From the NCBI GenBank assembly GCA_014729455.1, contig WJJW01000226.1, forward strand, positions 1 to 7,449: a DNA stretch of 7,449 nucleotides. Reading direction: 5' to 3'. Below, piece by piece: positions 1 to 4,724 of this stretch. Position 1 is the first letter of the stretch; each line of letters opens with the position of its first letter. A model generated the notes under the pieces. That model searched no databases and had not been told where the DNA came from. It was given only the letters and a program-made list of their open reading frames with translations. The position numbers and the translations under genes are program-made. Source of the stretch: Candidatus Eiseniibacteriota bacterium. Its GTDB lineage: Bacteria; Eisenbacteria; RBG-16-71-46; CAIMUX01; VGJL01.

Positions 1-493
1 ACGGCTCGTCCATCAGCAGGTAGGCCGGAGCGGCCGCGAGGGCCCGGGCCACGCCGATCCGCTGCTGCTGCCCGCCCGAGAGCTCCTCCGGGTACCGCTG
101 GACGTAGACCTCGGGATCGAGCCCGACCATCCGGAGGAGCTCGCGCGCTCGCCGCCTCCGCCGCTCGCCCGGCCAACCGAGCAGGCGCGGCACCATGGCG
201 ACGTTCTCCTCCACGGTCATGTGGGGAAAGAGCCCGATCCCCTGGAAGACGTACCCGATCTTCCGGCGAAGGGAGAGCGGGGTCTGCTGGGAGATGTCGC
301 GCCCCCCCAGTTCGATGGTGCCTCCGGTCGGCTCCAGCAGGCGATTCGTCAGCTTGAGCAGCGTCGTCTTTCCACAGCCCGACGACCCCAGGAGCACGAC
401 GGTCTCTCCCTCGGCGACGACGAGGGAGACGTCCCGAACGGCGAAGCTCCGCCCGCCGTCGAACGACTTCGAGACCTGCTTCAGGGCGATCAT
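1..493 (-). CDS. Osmoprotectant-type ABC transporter ATP-binding protein, 3' part missing
   Basis: ATPase subunit of an ABC importer, probably for glycine betaine, choline or a related compatible solute. It would hydrolyse ATP at the cytoplasmic face of an inner-membrane permease. The frame reads from an ATG at 493 and is still open at base 1, giving 164 residues. Visible motifs are Walker A GSSGCGKTT at residues 36-44, the Q-loop glutamine at 84 in YVFQGIGLFPHMT, the signature LSGGQ at 138-142 and Walker B YLLMDEP at 158-164. The H-loop and any C-terminal CBS domains lie outside the window. The stretches LTNRLLEPTGGTI and IGLFPHMTVEEN, followed by VPRLLGW, are characteristic of OpuCA/OsmV/ProV rather than of amino-acid or sugar importers. 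No good Shine-Dalgarno precedes the ATG, and no other start lies near it in frame. The gene follows the methyltransferase in the same direction with a 175-base gap. The family call is firm and the substrate is inferred. Confidence 0.9.
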   Translation of the reverse strand, partial: MIALKQVSKSFDGGRSFAVRDVSLVVAEGETVVLLGSSGCGKTTLLKLTNRLLEPTGGTIELGGRDISQQTPLSLRRKIGYVFQGIGLFPHMTVEENVAMVPRLLGWPGERRRRRARELLRMVGLDPEVYVQRYPEELSGGQQQRIGVARALAAAPAYLLMDEP

Positions 494-667
494 TCGCGAT
501 CGGTCGCCTGGATCGTCAGAGCGCGACGACCGACGGCTGGCTTCCGCTCGACGGCGGCCGCCGCGCTCCTCCTCTGCTCGATGGCCAGGATCCCCGGCGC
601 GGGGGCACTTCGACACTCGGTCCGCCGGGACGACGCGCGGGAGAAGGAGGCGGTCGGAGCCGGTCGA

Positions 668-1462
668 TCACGCGTGCCGCTCCTTCGACACGTCCAGTTC
701 GGCGATCTTGCTCGCGACGAGCGCCACGTAGAAGAGCTCCCGACCGTCGATCGACTTGCGATGGATGATCCGCGATCTCGCCTCCGGCTGAAGCACACCG
801 CCCCGCACCAGCTCACGCAAGAAACCGGAGAACCCCCCCTCGTCCGACTCGAGGAAGTCCTCCTTGATCGTCATCGCGATCCAACCGGGAACCTTCACGA
901 GATCGAGGGCGTTGGCGAAGGCTTCCGGCGGGATGTCGCCGAAGCCGAGGGCCGCCACGGTCGTCAAACAGTCGAACCGCTGCTCCTCGAGCGCCGACCC
1001 TCCGTCTCCGCCCAGCTCGGCCAGATCGAGAACGTGGTACTGCTCATACACGTCCGGTCGATCTCGGGCGGCCGCTTCCGCCGCCTTGTCCAGGATGTCG
1101 ACCCCGACGATCCGCTTCGCCCCCGCCTTCTTCAAGCACTCCCCCATGATCCCGTTGCCGGCTCCGACGTCCAGGATCCTGAGGGAGTCCATACGGACGG
1201 ATCGATCGTCGAGCACGAGCTGGAAGAGCCGCGCCAGGTGCTGCGGAGAGCGGCATCCGAGGACGCCGTAGACCAGCGCTTCGTACAGACCTGGAACCTC
1301 GAACAGGGCGGCGTAGTCATGCAGTCGATACGAGTGCCACTCGCCCCCGTACCGGACCTCGAACCATTCCTCGTCCTGGTCGAGACGAAGCTCGGGCAGG
1401 CGAAAGTGGAAACCATCGACGGAGATCGTAGACTCGTCATCCACGGTGTTCTTCGGCGTCAC
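668..1462 (-). CDS. Class I SAM-dependent methyltransferase
   Basis: Predicted soluble methyltransferase of 264 residues using S-adenosylmethionine; the substrate is unknown. Counted from the GTG at 1462, motif I (ILDVGAGNG) is at 96-104. The acidic residue that normally contacts the SAM ribose is D122 in IVGVD. A motif III-like LDL follows near 145-147, and a GFGDIPP segment at 173-179 sits where the active-site strand/loop is expected. There is no NPPY or DPPY motif, so an amino-group DNA methylase is unlikely. The first 90 residues form a family-specific cap containing HDYAALFEVPGLYEALVYG. There is no signal peptide or membrane segment. An ATG three codons upstream (1471) is also in frame, but AAAGGAG directly abuts it, whereas the GTG lies 9 bases after AAAGGAG, so I prefer the GTG. 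The gene precedes the ABC ATPase gene and may be co-transcribed with it. The fold is certain; the biological target is not. Confidence 0.88.
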   Translation of the reverse strand: MTPKNTVDDESTISVDGFHFRLPELRLDQDEEWFEVRYGGEWHSYRLHDYAALFEVPGLYEALVYGVLGCRSPQHLARLFQLVLDDRSVRMDSLRILDVGAGNGIMGECLKKAGAKRIVGVDILDKAAEAAARDRPDVYEQYHVLDLAELGGDGGSALEEQRFDCLTTVAALGFGDIPPEAFANALDLVKVPGWIAMTIKEDFLESDEGGFSGFLRELVRGGVLQPEARSRIIHRKSIDGRELFYVALVASKIAELDVSKERHA

Positions 1463-1471
1463 GATAAGCAT

Positions 1472-1478
1472 CTCCTTT
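1472..1478 (-). promoter_or_regulatory. Shine-Dalgarno AAAGGAG deciding the methyltransferase start
   Basis: On the minus strand AAAGGAG ends at base 1472, directly against the ATG at 1471-1469. That leaves no spacer for initiation at the ATG. The in-frame GTG at 1462-1460 lies 9 bases downstream, a normal spacing. This makes the GTG the likelier start. Confidence 0.65.
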
Positions 1479-2080
1479 GTGTTTCTCGGTCGGGCTCGTT
1501 CCCGACGATTCCGGATCGGCTCGCCGTCTCAACGGGAACCGCATCCGGGTCGAACGACTCGGAGGTCACGGGCCGGACCCGCTCGGATCGAGGCGATCCC
1601 TGACTCGAACCGCCCGGCGCTCCGCCGCACGTCCGTGGTGCACGGCTCTCTTCCCGCGGACGGAACCGGCGCCTCGTTCCGATGACCGGTCGTTCCCGTC
1701 CGGGGCGCGCCGTCCGGCTCCCCAAGTTTCGGACTACCGCCGGCGCCACGCGGCCGACCCGCGGGGAAGACCGGGACGTTCCCGATCTCAGCGGCTGAAG
1801 GCATGACGAGCCGTGCTGCGGAACTCGATCGTACTCTTTCTTCCGTTCCTTCGCCAGGAACGCGGGAACGACACGCTCTCCCGCAGCGTGGCGGCATCGG
1901 CCGGCGCATGCAGTCATCCCGTACCTTCCCGTTGGAGAGCACGTTGCGGACAGCCGCGCGGAATCTCCGAGGGGTACGGGCCGCTCCGTTCCGACTGGAA
2001 GGCACGCATTTCGCTCGCGTCCCGTGCACCGGATCGATCCATCCTGGAGATCCGATCGGAATGGAGATACGTTGGATCGC
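1479..2080. other. Divergent intergenic region, about 600 bases, no gene recognised
   Basis: This stretch separates the leftward methyltransferase from the rightward multi-domain gene. Open frames cross it on both strands, but their translations are dominated by Arg, Ser, Pro and Gly without any recognisable domain, so I call none. It must hold promoters for both directions, but I find no convincing sigma-70 pair. A TTGAGA at about 1527-1532 (minus strand) lacks a good -10 element. Small inverted repeats are present. GTCGGG/CCCGAC with a 6-base loop lies at 1489-1506 in the methyltransferase leader. CGTTCC/GGAACG with a 7-base spacer lies at 1844-1862. Two 10-bp palindromes lie at 2031-2060. 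Short GC-rich inverted repeats are common by chance here. Confidence 0.6.
2031..2060. repeat. Two 10-bp palindromes spaced 10 bases apart before the rightward gene
   Basis: GGATCGATCC (2031-2040) and TCCGATCGGA (2051-2060) are each perfect palindromes with centres 20 bp apart, about two helical turns. They end 20 bases before the chosen ATG. They could be operator half-sites or early transcript structure. GATC/CGATCG strings are frequent in this DNA, so chance is a real alternative. Confidence 0.3.
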
Positions 2081-4450
2081 ATGAAGAAGAAGCGCATGTT
2101 CAACCGTCGTCCGGCGGGCCCGCGGCGCCGGCGCAAACCCGAAAGGCGCGAGTGGATCGGCGGCCGTCTTCATCCGCCCTTTCGGGTGGCCGACGAGCGG
2201 GAGCTCCGTACCGAGATGTTCGTCTGGATGGAGCTTCCTTCCGGCTCGATCGTCCACTATCAGATCCATGATCCCGAGGCCGATCCCGTTTCCCTGGGTG
2301 ATGCGCTGCAGCGGGCGATGGACGCGCCGCAGGAGGGACCGCCCCGGAAACCATCCCGGATCCGGGTCGCGGACGCATCCTCGGCCGCGGAGGTGCGGGC
2401 GGTCCTTCCGGGTGCGGAGATCGTCGTTGCGCCGACGCCGGAGCTGAGCGAGCTCCTCGAGTTCATGATCGAGCGGGCGGCCGAAGAAGCCGGTTTCATG
2501 AGCTACCTCCAGGGGGGCGAGATCCCGGTCGAAGCCGTCGAGCACCTCTTCCGCAGCGCATCTGCCCTCCACTCCCTCGCCCCGTGGACCGGAGCGCTGG
2601 AGCCGCAGGTCGCGCGGGTCGACATCCCAGGGCTCGAGATCGAGGGGGGGTGCCTCTCGATCATCGGCGCCGGGGGGCAGAGCCGCGGGATCCTCCTTTT
2701 TCCATCGCTCGACGCCTTCCAGCGGTTCGTGACCGCATCGCTGGCCGCCCAGGACTCCGGGGAGCCGCCCGACATCCAGACCCGCGTCCTCTCGCTCAAC
2801 TTCGAGCCGGCCGACGACCTTCCGCCGGACATGCTCGCCGAGGCGATCGAGCACGGCTGGCCCGTCCCGGCCTCCGACTCCTTTCCGATGGTCGAGCGCC
2901 GGGAGGCCGACGGCATGCCCCAGCCGTTCACCGAGCACGACATCCGGGTCATGGCGGCCTGCGCGAGCGCCCTCGCCTCCTTCTGCGGGCGCCACCCCGG
3001 GATCTTCGACTCGTTCGAGATCGACGAACCGGTCTGCGAGTCGTTCTTCGACGAGACCGACCTCGAGGTCCGCCTGACCGTGCCCTACACGTCGATGGAG
3101 CTGTTCGACCTCGAGGAAGGCACCTCGATCGACCTGGAGGAAGAGGATGGGCCGGGTCCGGAGGAGCGGCCGGAAGACGAGGAGAACGAAGGAGACGGCG
3201 ACGTGGACGCGGAGCCCGAACGACAGCGTCTCCGGCGGCTCGTCGCCTACGCCCGCGGGCGCTTCGGAAACGCGTGGTTCGAGCGCTCCGGTCCCGACTT
3301 CGAGGATCCCGAGCTCGCGCTTCCTCTACGGTACCCGTGGGCCCTGCACCACGCGCCGATCGAGGGAAAGCCGGTCTCCCGTTGGTTTCTCGAGGATCCG
3401 GAAGAGGAGATCCCGGGTCCGGAGCGAGCATGGCTCCTGGCTCAGGGGGCGGCCTGGCTCTCCATCTGGGAGGCACGCGCCGCCGACCCGGGCGTTTCGT
3501 TGACGCTGTTCGATCTGCTGACCGGGGAAGGACGGACCGTTCGGGAGTCGCTCGCCTCTCGGTCGATCCGCCCGGGGACCGGTCTGCTCTGCCGCGTGGT
3601 CGAGGAACCGGACGGCCCGCGGATCGACGGGCTCCACCCGATGCCGCTGCCGGCCGAGGCCGCAGAGGAGGTCGCCGGGAAGATCCGAAGGAAGACGCGC
3701 CGGAAGCGGCGGGTTCCCGTCGAGACCCTGCGGCGTCCGGAGATCGGGCGGGCTCTGATCGCCTTCTGGGAGGAGGCGGTCGCCGGGCTCCAGGAGCCGC
3801 GAGCGGTCCCCCCTCGGATGCAGAACACCGACGGCGAGAAGCTGTGTCTGACGGCGGACGCTTTCGCGTTCGATCCCCGACACCGGAAGGAGATCCTCGC
3901 GCGACTCGACGCTCTGCCCGAAACCGACGCGAAGACCGAGAAGGACGGGGTCCGGGTCTACTCCTTCCTCCGGCCGAGGGACCGGACCCACGAGGACCGG
4001 GAGAGCACCGTGATCGGGCGCGCCACCCTCCATGACCGGGAGCTCCTTCTCGAGACGAACTCGACCGCCCGCGCGAACGCCCTCCGGGGCCGGGTCGAAT
4101 CTGTTCTCCGGCACCGGATCCGCCACCGCTCCCGGCGGGAGGAGGACCCGTTCTCCGCGCTGGAAGCCGGCGGTCCGCTCGCCGGGGATCCCAGCTCCCC
4201 GGACGAAATCGCCCCCGAGGAGCGGGACCGGGTCCAGCGCGAGCTGAAAGCCCGCCACTACGCCGCCTGGCCCGACCAGCCGCTCCCCGCCCTGGACGGC
4301 AAGACCCCGCGGGAGGCGGTCCGCAGCCCGGACGGACGCGAACAAGTGGATCTCCTGCTCCGGAGCTGCGAGCGGCACGAGGCGCGCCTCCCGGCGGGGC
4401 AACGGTACGACTTCTCCCGGCTGCGCGAGGAGCTCGACCTGCCCGGCTGA
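2081..4450 (+). CDS. Multi-domain protein of unknown function with antitoxin-like C-terminal segment
   Basis: Function unknown; 789 residues, soluble, with no signal peptide or membrane helix. It starts with a very basic tail (residues 2-23). Next is a region with PPFRV near 31, WMELPSGSIVHYQ near 49-61 and RIRVADASSAAEVR near 93-106, then VVAPTPELSELLEFMIE near 115-131. From memory this resembles the DUF6930/DUF7309 type of uncharacterised region. A segment around 161-168 (ALHSLAPW) leads into a possible second domain. An acidic linker spans about 343-380. The 420-530 stretch has FDLLTGEGRTVRES and RPGTGLLCRVV, as in SEC-C-associated proteins. Then come VIGRATLHDRELLLETNS near 644-661 and a C-terminal AWPDQPLPALDGKTPREAV (729-747), resembling DUF2384/MbcA-Xre antitoxin domains. 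No CxC...C zinc motif is present. The start is uncertain: TTG 2072 has GGAG 5 bases upstream, and GTG 2024 would give 808 residues. It runs toward the kinase gene, 274 bases away. Coding status is very likely; domain names are from recall. Confidence 0.85.
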   Translation: MKKKRMFNRRPAGPRRRRKPERREWIGGRLHPPFRVADERELRTEMFVWMELPSGSIVHYQIHDPEADPVSLGDALQRAMDAPQEGPPRKPSRIRVADASSAAEVRAVLPGAEIVVAPTPELSELLEFMIERAAEEAGFMSYLQGGEIPVEAVEHLFRSASALHSLAPWTGALEPQVARVDIPGLEIEGGCLSIIGAGGQSRGILLFPSLDAFQRFVTASLAAQDSGEPPDIQTRVLSLNFEPADDLPPDMLAEAIEHGWPVPASDSFPMVERREADGMPQPFTEHDIRVMAACASALASFCGRHPGIFDSFEIDEPVCESFFDETDLEVRLTVPYTSMELFDLEEGTSIDLEEEDGPGPEERPEDEENEGDGDVDAEPERQRLRRLVAYARGRFGNAWFERSGPDFEDPELALPLRYPWALHHAPIEGKPVSRWFLEDPEEEIPGPERAWLLAQGAAWLSIWEARAADPGVSLTLFDLLTGEGRTVRESLASRSIRPGTGLLCRVVEEPDGPRIDGLHPMPLPAEAAEEVAGKIRRKTRRKRRVPVETLRRPEIGRALIAFWEEAVAGLQEPRAVPPRMQNTDGEKLCLTADAFAFDPRHRKEILARLDALPETDAKTEKDGVRVYSFLRPRDRTHEDRESTVIGRATLHDRELLLETNSTARANALRGRVESVLRHRIRHRSRREEDPFSALEAGGPLAGDPSSPDEIAPEERDRVQRELKARHYAAWPDQPLPALDGKTPREAVRSPDGREQVDLLLRSCERHEARLPAGQRYDFSRLREELDLPG

Positions 4451-4452
4451 TC

Positions 4453-4475
4453 GGGGCACCGTTGCCCTGGTCCCC
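4453..4475 (+). terminator. Possible hairpin just after the multi-domain gene
   Basis: Two bases after the TGA, GGGG(C)ACC pairs with GGTCCCC around an 8-base loop: a 7-bp stem with one bulged C. No T-run follows, so this is not a standard intrinsic terminator. It could be a weak stop, a 3'-end stabiliser, or chance in GC-rich DNA. Confidence 0.25.
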
Positions 4476-4510
4476 CGCAGAAATCCCCGGAGACGACAGA
4501 TTGGCGCGGG

Positions 4511-4538
4511 TGAACGTTTCGATCCGCCCCTGCGTCTC
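4511..4538 (+). promoter_or_regulatory. Candidate ECF-sigma promoter for the kinase gene
   Basis: TGAACGTTTC at 4511-4520 resembles the GAAC-type -35 element of extracytoplasmic-function sigma factors. CGTCTC at 4533-4538 resembles their CGTC-type -10 element. GAAC and CGTC are 17 bases apart, within the usual range. A transcript would begin near 4545 and give a leader of about 180 bases before the kinase ATG. No sigma-70 pair competes with it in this gap. Sequence similarity alone supports the call. Confidence 0.4.
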
Positions 4539-4591
4539 AGTACCGTAGAGTAGGACCGGCCGGACCGGATCCGGGTCTCGGCCCGCGGCGG

Positions 4592-4618
4592 TGCAACTTT
4601 GTGACCCCTTCGCGTGTA
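4592..4618 (+). promoter_or_regulatory. Second, weaker ECF-like promoter candidate
   Basis: TGCAACTTT at 4592-4600 and CGTGTA at 4613-4618 form an ECF-like pair with a 15-base gap after AAC, slightly short. It lies nearer the kinase gene than the 4511 candidate and would give a leader of about 100 bases. It matches the consensus less well, so I treat it as an alternative. Confidence 0.2.
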
Positions 4619-4638
4619 GAGCGATCCAGCGGGGAGGG

Positions 4639-4655
4639 CTCCGGGCGGACCGGAG
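4639..4655 (+). repeat. Leader hairpin CTCCGG-GCGGA-CCGGAG
   Basis: A perfect 6-bp stem with a 5-base loop lies about 70 bases before the kinase ATG. The same leader also holds the palindromes CCGGCCGG (4556-4563) and CCGGATCCGG (4565-4574). The 7-mer GGACCGG occurs three times (4553, 4562, 4647). This may be leader structure or regulator binding, but chance is possible. Confidence 0.3.
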
Positions 4656-4710
4656 ACGAAGGAGGGGCTTCCTCGGATCATGAACCCCGCGACGGCCGGT
4701 ACGGTACGAA

Positions 4711-4716
4711 GGGAGG
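4711..4716 (+). promoter_or_regulatory. Shine-Dalgarno GGGAGG deciding the kinase start
   Basis: GGGAGG lies 8 bases before the ATG at 4725, an ideal spacing. An in-frame ATG at 4680 has a GGAGG-rich stretch 12-14 bases upstream, which is less favourable. It would add 15 residues (starting MNPATAG) before a conventional kinase N-terminus, so 4725 is preferred. Confidence 0.7.
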
Positions 4717-4724
4717 CGGCTTCG

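Noticed and set aside
490..816. A 108-codon minus-strand frame whose TGA overlaps the ATPase ATG as ATGA, suggesting coupling.
   Set aside because: Most of it lies inside the methyltransferase in another frame, and no start codon opens the part beyond that gene. The overlap is probably accidental.
221..1603. A 460-codon plus-strand frame across the ATPase and methyltransferase genes.
   Set aside because: It is antisense to two genes with clear Walker and SAM-binding motifs, and its own translation has no recognisable domain.
1459..2136. A 225-codon minus-strand frame (and a 152-codon plus-strand frame at 1813-2271) in the divergent gap.
   Set aside because: The compositions are arginine- and serine-rich, with no domain and no ribosome binding site. 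They overlap real genes at their ends.
2081..4450. A SEC-C zinc motif in the unknown protein.
   Set aside because: Its few cysteines are scattered (near residues 191, 294, 302, 319, 504, 589 and 763), with no CxC...C spacing.
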